Shown here in pieces: positions 1-8,720 of a stretch of DNA of 64,000 nt. A program made the translations under genes and the position numbers. The stretch comes from Phytophthora hibernalis (Eukaryota > Oomycota > Peronosporomycetes > Peronosporales > Peronosporaceae). Location of the stretch: positions 930,001 through 994,000 of the forward strand of contig JAAKBF010000020.1 of NCBI GenBank assembly GCA_012656075.1. The letters are read 5' to 3'. The notes under the pieces were generated by a model. That model was not told the DNA's origin and did not search any database. It saw only the letters and a program-made list of their open reading frames with translations. Positions within the stretch are counted from its first letter, which is position 1; the number at the start of each line of letters is the position of its first letter.

Positions 1-163
1 AAACACTCGCAACGGTTGGCCAAACAGTCCATCGAACACAAGTCCAAGCCATCGTAACGGATGAGATCGTCTTCAACCTACGCCACATCAATTGTCAACG
101 CTCGGATTTTCCAGTTACGAAAGAACTGGCAGGCTGTCAGCAAAACGAATTGGCCACAACATA

Positions 164-1111
164 CTACACGGCAGCCTTCCAGGCCGCGACCACGTGGTCG
201 ACGATCTCGTCCACGCCCTTGCCCTTGTTGATCTGCGAGAAGATGGTGGGGCCGTCGCCGCGCATGAGCTTCGCGTCGCGGTCCATGACTCCCAGATCCG
301 CGCCCACGTGCGGGGCCAGGTCGATCTTGTTAATGACGAGCAGGTCTGCCTGTGTGATACCCGGGCCGCCCTTGCGCGGGACCTTGTCGCCCCCGGCCAC
401 GTCGATGACGTAGATGATGTAGTCGGCCAGCTCGCGGCTGAAGTTGGCCGCCAGGTTGTCTGTCAAGAGACACTGTCAGTCACCTCTGTAGCACACTACC
501 AACTGCAGACACACTCACCTCCTCCGGACTCCACCAGCAGCAGCTGCGTGTCGAACTCGTCGGTCAGGTCTTCACACGCCTGCAGGTTTGCCGAGATGTC
601 CTCGCGGATGGCCGCGTGGGGGCAGCCGCCCGTCTCAATGGCCCGGATGCGCTCCTCCGGCAGCGCGTCGTGGCGCACGAGGAACTCCCCGTCCTCGCGC
701 GTGAAGATGTCGTTGGTCACGGCGGCCAGACTAATCTTGTCCTTGAGTGCGCGGCACAGCGCCAGCATGAGCGCCGTCTTGCCGCTGCCCACGGGGCCAC
801 CGATGCCCACGGTGAAGGCGCGCGCCGTCCAGTCCCGGCCGGACGTGGCCGCATCGCGCTCGTGGAACACGCCAGCGTGCTCCATGTGCTCGTGCGTGGC
901 CGTGCTCGCGCAGCTGCTTCTCCTCGTCCGACGTGGGCGCGCGCCCACGGCTCAGCGTAAAGCGGCGCACCACCTCGTCCCCGTCGATGGCGGGCTCCTC
1001 GCGTCCGTGACTGTGACTGTGGCTGTGGTCGTGCGAGTGCTGGTGGTCGTGGTCATGCGAGTGCTGGTGGTCGTGGTCATGCGAGTGCTGGTGGTCGTGC
1101 GAATGCTCCAT
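164..1111 (-). CDS. ureG: Urease accessory protein UreG (SIMIBI GTPase), two exons
   Basis: UreG uses GTP hydrolysis to help load nickel into apo-urease, in a complex with UreF/UreH. Exon 1 is 519..1111 and exon 2 is 164..459; the 59-bp intron 460..518 has GT-AG ends and splices ESGG directly to DNLAANFSRELAD, which is invariant in UreG. The N-terminus is a metal-binding His/Asp tract (repeats of HSHDHDHQ) as in plant and fungal UreG. It is followed by the P-loop GGPVGSGKTAL, the ESGG switch and the NKIDLAP base-recognition motif. The ATG at 1109-1111 opens the His-rich frame. Reading shifts by one base near 885-900, between the His tract (..LREHGH) and the conserved HEHMEHAGVFHERD; one extra or missing base explains it, probably a consensus error. 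Identity is secure; whether the frameshift is real is not. Confidence 0.92.
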
Positions 1112-1428
1112 TCCGCTTAGTCGTATCGTTTGCGCGTCAAATTCCAGAGTGTGAGGGATCTTCGGCCGCTCGCGACGTCACTGCGTCGCGGCCAATAGGA
1201 ATTGGCCAACCGTGACCACTTCAAGCGTGACAAGCATTCACGGGATCCGCTAAGCTTAGTGCAGCATAAGAAGAAAGACCAGCGTCGGCAGGCAGAGGAC
1301 AATGGAGCATGGTCAAAAGTATAAAGCTGCGGACGCTTTGCTAATATGGGCGCTTCAGACAAAGAGACGACGGCTTGTTGGGAATCACATGTAGTTCTAT
1401 GGTCTAGCGACGTGCAGTTTACTGAATG
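1112..1428 (-). promoter_or_regulatory. Spacer and likely ureG promoter
   Basis: This spacer lies between the methyltransferase stop and the ureG start and holds no convincing ORF. On the minus strand, 1137..1157 reads like an oomycete initiator followed by a flanking AATTT block (CTCACACT then GGAATTTG), about 30-45 bases upstream of the ureG ATG. Two CCAAT-type motifs in opposite orientation (ATTGGCC / GGCCAAT) sit near 1195-1210. The match to the oomycete core promoter is partial, so this is suggestive only. Confidence 0.4.
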
Positions 1429-2418
1429 CTGGCCTTGGTCTTCTGCAGCACGTAGAAGAAATAGCCCAGGCCGATCTCTGCGAGCAATAGTTGTTAGCAC
1501 ACGATACCTTCGCTATGAGACCAATTGCCGTGACGTACCGATGTTGTGGAAGGAGTAGTCCCAGCCGTAGACTGTGCTAGTCGGTGCCTGCTCGCCCTCG
1601 CCCAACAGGAAGCGCTTCCGGAAGTGCGGCTGCGCGAACGAGATCTGCAGGAAGATTCCTTCTGGAACCAGCACCGACGTGATGTTGCTACACATGGCGG
1701 CGACCTGCTCAATCACAGTCTCCGAGGGCGACCAGACGTCGCCTTCGTCGCACATCAGTGCGTCCATAGCGGCCTTGTCAATGACCACGTCGAAACTCTC
1801 GGACGCGAAGACCTCGCGCAGCTTGGTCATGTCTGCTTCCAGCCACTTCATCTCGGGCATCTCTTGCTACAATGACCGCGTCGGTTAGTCCAGGCTGGGT
1901 CTAAAGGCTGGAATGGAGTTGCCACTCACACTGAACTTGGTGCTCATGCGCTCGATGACGACCTTGGAGAAGTCGATGTTGGTGATGTTGTGGAAGCCCG
2001 CTTTGTACTGTCAAGACGAGGAAACACTCCAATGAGACTCTGAGTCACCAGCCGAACCACACACAAAAGAAGCGGAAGCCTACCATGTCGACGCTGAACG
2101 TCGAGTTTCACAGCCCACCTACCAACGACAACCAACCAACTCGTCAGTTCCGGTTCACCCTGCATCACCCTGCTTATCCTAAGGCTCCGTACCATCAGGA
2201 TGCGGTCCGACGGCTGGACGTACTTGTTCAGCAGCTCCGCCACGTTTTCATAGCGGGCCAGCCAGTCGTACGACTCTTCCCTGTCACGACGTCATCAATT
2301 CCTCCGATTGCAGAGAACTAGGAGGTGGTATATAAAATACGCCGCACCCGTCGAAGCGCGAGTCCCAGTAGCCCTTCTCCTTGTATGTGCGGTTGTCCTC
2401 GGGCAAGTATTCCGTCAT
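1429..2418 (-). CDS. EEF1AKMT4/METTL-like lysine methyltransferase, six exons
   Basis: Class I SAM-dependent methyltransferase of the EEF1AKMT4 (ECE2-region)/METTL13 type; family members methylate lysines of elongation factor 1A in the cytosol. Exons by splice signals and homology: 2348..2418, 2193..2280, 2084..2118, 1930..2007, 1539..1866 and 1429..1477, all with GT-AG introns. The start MTEYLPEDNRTYKEKGYWD matches the family N-terminus. The tiny third exon carries SAM motif I (VGCGNSTFSVDM) but has 35 rather than 36 bases: one base is missing in the GGA of GCGN, which breaks the frame. Exon 4 gives YKAGFHNITNIDFSKVVIERM, exon 5 the core DVVIDKAAMDALM and VPEGIFLQISFAQPHFRKRF, exon 6 a short C-terminus ending KTKASIQ. 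The next gene upstream starts beyond 2.69 kb. Substrate is inferred from family only. Confidence 0.85.
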
Positions 2419-2692
2419 TTTTGACACGGTCTCCGATTTCAAATCGAATGGCAGTCGTCTACCGTTTACTACTCGCAATAGTATAATACCTCATGCATGG
2501 TCTTCGTCATTACTAATTTGACAATATAAAATTAACGTTATTTGTATTTGAACTACTACTTCAAATAAATTTCAAATACTACTTTAGCAATTTGCTAAAG
2601 TATTAGTATGGCATCAGAACTATTATTTCATGTTGCTTTATTGTTTTATAACAGTATTAATACTACCGGTATTTTATGCTTGCACTTGGCAT

Positions 2693-4138
2693 TTAGTAGT
2701 AGGTTTGCTGCTGGCCGTTTGAGCTCTTCTTGTGGTTGTTCTTTTGTTTCTGACCGATGTGCTTTTTCGCTTTGTGCTTCTTCTTGCCGCCCGAGGTGCC
2801 ACCACTGTTGTTACCATAGGCGCCGGCGGTCGTCTGCACTGTGTTCTCTACTTCGCCACCCGTGGTGCCTCCATTGCCTCCGTCGTGGTCCCCAACATCT
2901 GTAGTGGTGCCCTCATACGCGTCACCCGTCGTCCGTACTCGATCATCCACGTTAATACCTTGGTCACCATTGCCGACGTCGTGGTCGGCGCGGGCGTCGA
3001 CTGCACAGTGCTGCCACTGCCTGATCCGCCCGTCTTGCTGCCGTTGGAGCCCGTCTTGCTACCATTGCCCGACGTCATGGTCGGCGCTGGCGTGCTGCCA
3101 CTGATCGATCCACCCGTCTTGCTACCGTTCGATCCGCTACTGTGGCTGCTGGTCTGAGCAGGAGTTGGGATCGGTAATCCAGTGTTTGAGCCGCTCTTGC
3201 TGTTGCCCTTGGATCCGCCGTAGTTACTGCCACTGCCATTACTCGACGTACTGGTCGGATTGCTGGTACTGGGAGTGGGGTAGCTTGTAATTGGCGTCGG
3301 ATAGCTTGTTGTTGAAGCCTGGTAGGTTGGCGTTGCTGTCGCTGCGTTCTCTGGTGCCTTTGTCACAGGCAAGTGGTTACCTTTTCCACCCTTACCCCTT
3401 TTTTGCCTGAGCCTTGAGTGTTTCCTGACGGGACATCACCATAATTACCACCAGGCCCGGCTTGGACGCTTTCTTGCTCTTTCCTCCCTGGTGTTGACCG
3501 TGTGCGGGTGCACTGTGGTCTCTATTCTCACCAGTCTTCACACCCTGCTTGACTTGGCCTCCCTTGATGATCAGGGGTATTCGCACCGCCACTGCTGCCC
3601 TTTAGAGCACCCTGTATGCCTCCATCTCCGCCGTGGTGCGCGTTCTTCCCTTTGAGCAAGGTTTGGGCGGGGTGTGGGTGGCAACGCTGCCCTTGCCACC
3701 ATTGACGACCACCTTTTGGTCACCTTGGTAATCGAGCGCTCTCGCCGCCAAAATGGGGGAAGAACCGTAGGTCTTGGCAACAGTCACGTATCCGGACTTG
3801 CCGTTTGCGTATCCGTTGACGACAGCAGTCGCTGTGTTCGTCGGACTCACAGAGGAATACATGACGCCCGTGGCGCTCGGGGACGTGACCTTGCGAAGCT
3901 TCACGCCAACCTGGGCTTTCCCAGCAACGGCGACGTAACTGGACGGCGACGCCACATTCAAAGCATCGGTCGCGGCGGCCCCGTAGAAATTCGTTGCCGT
4001 ATCGATGTAGCGTCCGCCCTTGCTGCGCTTGTCCCCGTGAGTTGGGTGTCGGTGACTCGCCACAGCAGCTTCGGTGGTGGTGGCAGCTACTGTCGAGAGC
4101 GCAATGACTGTCCGGAAGATGGCCTTGGGATAAATCAT
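2693..4138 (-). CDS. Secreted Ser/Thr/Gly-rich low-complexity protein, frame broken
   Basis: Not recognised as a named family. The ATG at 4136-4138 begins a signal-peptide-like N-terminus (MIYPKAIFRTVIALSTVAA, then a TTTEAAVA-type cleavage region), so the product is probably secreted or wall-bound. About 150 residues of mixed sequence (YGAAATDALNVASPSSYVAV and similar) follow. Then comes a Gly/Asn/Ser-rich part, a Thr/Pro/Ser mucin-like part with recurring SYPTP and SNGSKTGGS blocks (2950-3370), and a Lys/Asn/Gln-rich tail (GGKKKHKAKKH) ending at 2693. The reading frame changes about four or five times between 3600 and 2900. The same compositional register continues after each shift, so the breaks look like missing bases in repeats rather than separate genes. 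An undetected intron in one place is possible. Confidence 0.55.
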
Positions 4139-4468
4139 TGTGGTCGGAGGCGTGTCACGAGTGGGGCAACGAGCGCGGACGCTGAGGAAGCGCTGGGAGA
4201 AGCTGTGGAGCTTGCGAGGCGGAATTCAATGTGAGTGAGCACCGAACGAACGCGCACACCGTTAAGGCACCGAGATCTCCTTGCTCTCGCGTCATATTGA
4301 AGACGCAAAGTCTTATCCAGATCCTCTTCTCTACATACATGTAGTTAACATCTTCACGTCGGGTCCGAGAGGAGAGAGCATACATACACTCGAAAATAGA
4401 TGAAAGCACCGCTTGCGTGGCCTACCTCAGTGGACTGAGCAGTCCCCAAAGCAGCCTTCCTCTGCTAA
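4139..4468. other. Spacer without recognised gene
   Basis: This 330-bp stretch lies between the start of the secreted protein gene and the end of the Gag-like gene. No ORF with recognisable content was found on either strand; it presumably holds the promoter of the secreted protein gene and the 3' end of the Gag-like transcript. Confidence 0.4.
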
Positions 4469-5012
4469 TTATGGGTCCCAGCGGTCAGGGCACTCCCGCG
4501 CGAAATGGCCGAACTGGTGGCACTCAAAGCAGCTGCCGGAGGTACGACGCGGGCGTTTCGGGGCTGCTCGCGCGCGCGGCGGACGGCGCCGGCGCTTCCG
4601 CTCTTGGTCTCTTCCTTTGCTCCGTCAGCATGGACGGGCCGGCCCCGTCGCTGCGCTGCAGCAGAATGGCCTCTTTGGCCGCGGCGTCGAGATCTTCCGG
4701 CTTGGACTCGCGCAGTAAATGCGCCAACTGCTCGCAGCCCACGCCGTTGATGAAGGCCACTACGTAGTAGGGCTCTGGGATGGCGTAGCTCTCTCCGGCG
4801 CGGCGTAGCGTCTTCTTGTACTCCATAAAAGTCTCGTGTGGCAGTTTGCGCTTGGCCAGCAGGCGCGCGACAGCGAACGCCGCCAGCAGCTCCTCCTCTC
4901 GACGTCGCTTGTCCGTCGGCTCGCTGCAGACCGAGAATGACTCACGCTTGAACTCGGCCGTGGTCTCGCCCGCCGCCTCCTTCACGAAGCCGTGACGCCC
5001 TTCCAGACGCAT
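4469..5012 (-). CDS. Retroelement Gag-like protein ending in a CCHC zinc knuckle
   Basis: On the minus strand an ORF starting MRLEGRHGFVKEAAG (ATG at 5010-5012) contains a helical Gag/capsid-like stretch (LPHETFMEYKKTLRRAGESY ... VVAFINGVGCEQLAHLLRES ... EAILLQRSD). This fits the retrotransposon Gag pattern of an elongated Y-x-F-x-x-L helix and an 'F-x-x-G-L' step. After a one-base shift in the CCC/Ala-rich linker, the next frame reads a basic linker and then CFECHQFGHFAREC (4490..4531), an exact C-x2-C-x4-H-x4-C knuckle. A TAA follows at 4469..4471. No protease, RT or LTR is visible around it. It could be a stranded Gag or a domesticated Gag gene; conservation across species would decide. 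Confidence 0.6.
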
Positions 5013-5291
5013 GATCGTCTTGGTGTTGAACAGGTATAAAAGCCAAAGGTCGTACGGAAAAGCCACTTTTGCAGGAAAATGAAGTTGTATTTCGTTCGTT
5101 TTCCTACTAGAGTTGTAATTCTACAGCATCCACAGTGAACTTGCAAACTCCGCGCAGTCGACTTCATACTTTAAAGACGACGCACAGGCAACTCGCCAGA
5201 ACATTGCTCGTGACAACTAGAGCGCAGGTAGGTCTTCCATCGACAACCACTATCACTCTAGCAACCACTGCGACCCAACATCAAAACCCGC

Positions 5292-8200
5292 TTACACGGT
5301 GCGGCTGGCACGGATAGAGCGCTGCGCGTTCGACACAACCGAGTGCGTCATCGTCGGGTGGCCGGCGTTGATGCGCTCCGTGAACGCCTTGTTCGAGTAC
5401 GCGTTCTTGGTCAGAAGGTGGTTCACCACAAACTTGATCACGTCAAGCGGGAACTGCCAGATGATGGCCCACAGCCAGGCAATCAGCGTGTAGCCGCCGC
5501 CGCAGCCGATCACAGCAATACGGTCCGTCGGGTAGCCGCCGAAGCCGATCCAGCCGATCACCGAAGCAACGATCTGGGCGAACACGAAGGCGATCAGCAG
5601 CAGGTTGCACGGCTTCTCAGCGAAGAACCAGTTGTTGCTGCCGGCCGTACGCGTCACGAAGATAAGAGCCTGGCCGGAGATCGACACCTGCAGGTACACC
5701 AGCGAACGCAGCACACCCTCCTTGCGCTGGATGCCGGGGCCGATCATCTCGTTGTTGCGCGTCCACGTCTGGTTCCAGTTGCTGAAGCCCCACACGTAGT
5801 CGCAGAAGGCCACCTCGTTCGTGATGGGCACCTCGTCCTTGCCGATGAACTCCACTCCCTTGCCCTGCTGCGCAGCAGTGAACACGTCGTAGTCACCCTC
5901 GTACGCGGCACCGCCAACACCCAGCGTGTACGCGTACACGTACTGGTTGTACGCAGCCTCGGCCGACGGCTTCTCGTCGTTCGGCAGGCTGTTGAGGTGC
6001 ACGTCCGCCAGGTCCTCGAACAGCTTCGAGCGCGAGTCGTACTTCTCCTGGTACTGCGTCCAGTAAGCGTTGATGGCGCTCTCACGGAAAGAGCCAACGT
6101 CCTGCACGCTGGCAGACTGCGGCACGCTGCCCGTCATCTCACCACAGCCCGTCGCGTTGTTGTCCATCACACAAGTCTGGTACTGGTCCTGGAAGAAGTC
6201 GTGGCATTCGTTCTGCATGCAGCTAGCACACAAGTTCTCAACGCCCGTACTCTCGAAACCGCTCGAGTTGTTCACGATAGCGAACAGCACAACGGTTGAC
6301 AGCGTCAGCCACAGGCCGAACGTGATCGACGAGATGAACACCTCACGCAACTTCCACGAGTCCGGGTGCGGCGACGCAACCACGTTGTCCTTCGAGATCG
6401 TCAGAATGGTGCCGTCGTTCAGGATGGCCAGGATCACAACAAGAATAGGCGGGAAGTACCAGTTCCACGCCACGGTCAGGATGCCGAACGTGAACACGAT
6501 ACGCACCGTCATGGCGATCGAGTACATGGCGTAGTTCTTCATGCGCAGGAAAATTTCGCGACTCATGCGGATGGCCGTGATGATCACACTCAGACCGGGA
6601 GAAACCAGCACAATGTCCGACGCGGCACGCGCAGCGTCCGTGGCATCGTCCACAGCAATACCAATGTCGGCCTGAGCCAGGGCAGGCGCGTCGTTCACGC
6701 CGTCACCCGTCATGCCCACCACCTTGTCCAGCGACTGCAAGTGCTTCACGATCTCGAACTTGTGCTCCGGGAACACCTGAGCAAACCCGTCCGTGTCGTA
6801 GATCATTTGCGCCAGGTCCAGTCCAGGAGGAGGCGCCGTGTTGAAGAAAGAAGTGTCAAGGATGTTCGTCGGCATTCCCAGTTGACGGCACGTCTCGACA
6901 GCGATAGCCTTCTGGTCACCAGTGACCATCTTCACCGCGATGCCCAGAGCAATGGCCTTCTTCACAGTGTCGGCCGTGTCGTGGCGAGGAGGGTCGAACA
7001 GCGGCAGCAGACCGATCATCTGCCACTCGCACTCCTCCACCGGCACGTCGCCGCTGCGAGATATACCCACACCCAGACCACGGTAGCCGCGCGAAGCGAA
7101 CTCGTTGATGCGGTCCTCCACCTCAACACGCAGAGTGTCGGCGTTCACGTCCATGTCCAGCACTACCTGCGGGGCGCCCTTCACGGCACGGAAGACCTCG
7201 CCCGTCTTGTTGTCCTTGAGCTTGGCAATCGTGCGCTTCGTCGTGGGGTCGAACGGCGTATAGTGCAGCAGCGTGTACTCCTCCCACATCGTGTCCTTGC
7301 CCGGGTACGTGTTGTGGCACACCACATCGATGGCCTCGTTGTTCTCCGTACGAGCTGACAGAGCGCCGTACTTCAGGATGTCGTCCGCGGTGAAGTTGTT
7401 GTACGGGATCAGGTTGTCCATGTCCACCGAGAGCTGGTTCAGCGTGAGCGTGCCCGTCTTGTCCGAGCACAGCACCTCCATGCTGGCCATCTCCTCAATG
7501 CACGTGAGACGCGTCACGATGGCGTTCTCCTTGGCCAGAGCCGACGAGCCGATGGCAAGAGTCACCGACAGCACCGTTGGCATGGCCACGGGGATACCGC
7601 CCACGATCAGCACCAGGATGTTGGCCACGCCCAGGCAGCCGTCCGTCACGATCACGCACGGGTTCTGCGAGCTGCGGCCGGCCATCTGCACCAGCAGCTC
7701 CACTACGCACCAGAACAGGATCGACACCATGCAGAAGTTGCCCACCGTAGTAAGCACCATCTGCAGGCGGCCGTGCGAGTCGGCCGACGCGATCTTCTCG
7801 GCGGCGCGGCCCAGGAAAGTGTTGATGCCCGTGCTGGTCACCACGGCCTCGATCTCGCCCTGCTTGACCACCGAGCCAGAGTAGCCCTCGTCGCCCTCGT
7901 TCTTGGTCACCGGCAGTGACTCGCCCGTCAGCGACGACTGGTCCACCTTGATGGCGTCGCCCTCCAGGAACTTGAGGTCGGCCGGGATCACGTCGCCCAG
8001 ACGCACGCGCAGCACGTCGCCGGGCACCAAAAGGTCCGCCGGCACATTCTTAATCTCCCCGTCACGGAACACCTTGGCCTCCGGCGCCAGCTGGCCCATG
8101 AGCGCCGACACGGCGTCGCCCGCCTGCACCTCCTCGAAGTACCCGATGCACGCGTTCAGCAGCAGCAGGAACAGGATCAACGCAAAGTCGGCGTAGTCCA

Positions 8201-8498
8201 GCAGCACGATCGACAGCACGGCGGCCACCTCCATGGCCCACGACAGCGGGTTCCACATGAAGCCCAGGAACAGCGTCAGCTTGTTCACCTTCTCCTCCGG
8301 CAGCTTGTTCGGGCCGTACTCGGCCAGCCGCTTCTCGGCCTCGTCGGACGTCAGTCCCTCGCGGGACGTCTTGAGCTTATCCAGCGCCGCGTTCAGCGGC
8401 ACCTGCGCCCACTGCACCTGGCCCACGTCGTTCGTGTAGTTCTTGACGTCGTTGGGCGTCGCCATGGACATGTACGAGTTCCCTGCGGCACCAGCCAT
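5292..8498 (-). CDS. Plasma-membrane H+-ATPase (P3A-type), intact copy 1
   Basis: Single uninterrupted ORF of 1068 aa from the ATG at 8496-8498 (MAGAAGNSYMSMA). An in-frame extension upstream has no ATG and is rejected. P-type proton pump that energises the plasma membrane by ATP-driven H+ export. Visible motifs are LTGESLPVTK (actuator), DKTGTLTLNQL with phosphorylated Asp at about residue 346, VKGAPQ, MTGDGVNDAPAL, and about ten membrane segments. Between M7 (LSTVVLFAIV) and M8 (LVYLQVSISGQALIF) lies a roughly 165-residue Cys-rich, probably extracellular loop (about residues 745-910) with N-glycosylation sites. Fungal and plant pumps lack it; I recall it as a feature of oomycete pumps. An inverted second copy lies at 14334..17538. 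Codons are strongly GC-rich as in a highly expressed gene. Confidence 0.96.
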   Translation of the reverse strand: MAGAAGNSYMSMATPNDVKNYTNDVGQVQWAQVPLNAALDKLKTSREGLTSDEAEKRLAEYGPNKLPEEKVNKLTLFLGFMWNPLSWAMEVAAVLSIVLLDYADFALILFLLLLNACIGYFEEVQAGDAVSALMGQLAPEAKVFRDGEIKNVPADLLVPGDVLRVRLGDVIPADLKFLEGDAIKVDQSSLTGESLPVTKNEGDEGYSGSVVKQGEIEAVVTSTGINTFLGRAAEKIASADSHGRLQMVLTTVGNFCMVSILFWCVVELLVQMAGRSSQNPCVIVTDGCLGVANILVLIVGGIPVAMPTVLSVTLAIGSSALAKENAIVTRLTCIEEMASMEVLCSDKTGTLTLNQLSVDMDNLIPYNNFTADDILKYGALSARTENNEAIDVVCHNTYPGKDTMWEEYTLLHYTPFDPTTKRTIAKLKDNKTGEVFRAVKGAPQVVLDMDVNADTLRVEVEDRINEFASRGYRGLGVGISRSGDVPVEECEWQMIGLLPLFDPPRHDTADTVKKAIALGIAVKMVTGDQKAIAVETCRQLGMPTNILDTSFFNTAPPPGLDLAQMIYDTDGFAQVFPEHKFEIVKHLQSLDKVVGMTGDGVNDAPALAQADIGIAVDDATDAARAASDIVLVSPGLSVIITAIRMSREIFLRMKNYAMYSIAMTVRIVFTFGILTVAWNWYFPPILVVILAILNDGTILTISKDNVVASPHPDSWKLREVFISSITFGLWLTLSTVVLFAIVNNSSGFESTGVENLCASCMQNECHDFFQDQYQTCVMDNNATGCGEMTGSVPQSASVQDVGSFRESAINAYWTQYQEKYDSRSKLFEDLADVHLNSLPNDEKPSAEAAYNQYVYAYTLGVGGAAYEGDYDVFTAAQQGKGVEFIGKDEVPITNEVAFCDYVWGFSNWNQTWTRNNEMIGPGIQRKEGVLRSLVYLQVSISGQALIFVTRTAGSNNWFFAEKPCNLLLIAFVFAQIVASVIGWIGFGGYPTDRIAVIGCGGGYTLIAWLWAIIWQFPLDVIKFVVNHLLTKNAYSNKAFTERINAGHPTMTHSVVSNAQRSIRASRTV

Positions 8499-8631
8499 TT
8501 TGGGTGTGTCTGGTGCGGAGCCCGAAGCTTCGTCGACGGACTTGGTCAGTTGAGGAAGGCTCTGGCTGGTCTCTCGACGGGAAACGGACGGCAGCGAACT
8601 TGGAGAAGTGCGCGGCGTCGGTGACAGTCGG

Positions 8632-8648
8632 GAAATTGCAGAATGAAG
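8632..8648 (-). promoter_or_regulatory. Oomycete Inr/FPR-like core promoter of H+-ATPase copy 1
   Basis: Read on the minus strand, CTTCATTCTGCAATTTC closely fits the known oomycete core promoter, an initiator (YTCATTYY) followed by an AWTTT flanking element. It sits about 150 bases upstream of the ATG, and the same motif in the same place is kept in the inverted copy (14185..14200). CCAAT boxes in both orientations lie further upstream (8735-8765). Confidence 0.65.
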
Positions 8649-8720
8649 AACCCGCCACCGCCCACCGCCACACAACAACCACCGCTCCGAGCTCTCCTGG
8701 CTGCGCCCTGCTCTCTGCTC

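Larger units (their letters stand above)
5292..8720. repeat. Inverted duplication, left arm (H+-ATPase copy 1 plus 5' UTR)
   Basis: The arm covers the whole coding region and about 220 bases of 5' leader and core promoter. It pairs in inverted orientation with 14110..17538. Coding sequence appears identical to the right arm except for two single-base deletions there. The leader shows scattered substitutions, and similarity fades beyond about 8720, with short conserved islands further out. Confidence 0.85.

Noticed and set aside
5343..6299. Long plus-strand ORFs inside H+-ATPase copy 1 (and the mirrored minus ORFs in copy 2).
   Set aside because: Shadow frames of a GC-rich coding region; Arg/His/Val-rich translations without any domain.
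8499..8678. 60-residue N-terminal extension of H+-ATPase copy 1.
   Set aside because: No ATG opens it, the core promoter motif lies within it at 8632-8648, and copy 2 has changed sequence there.
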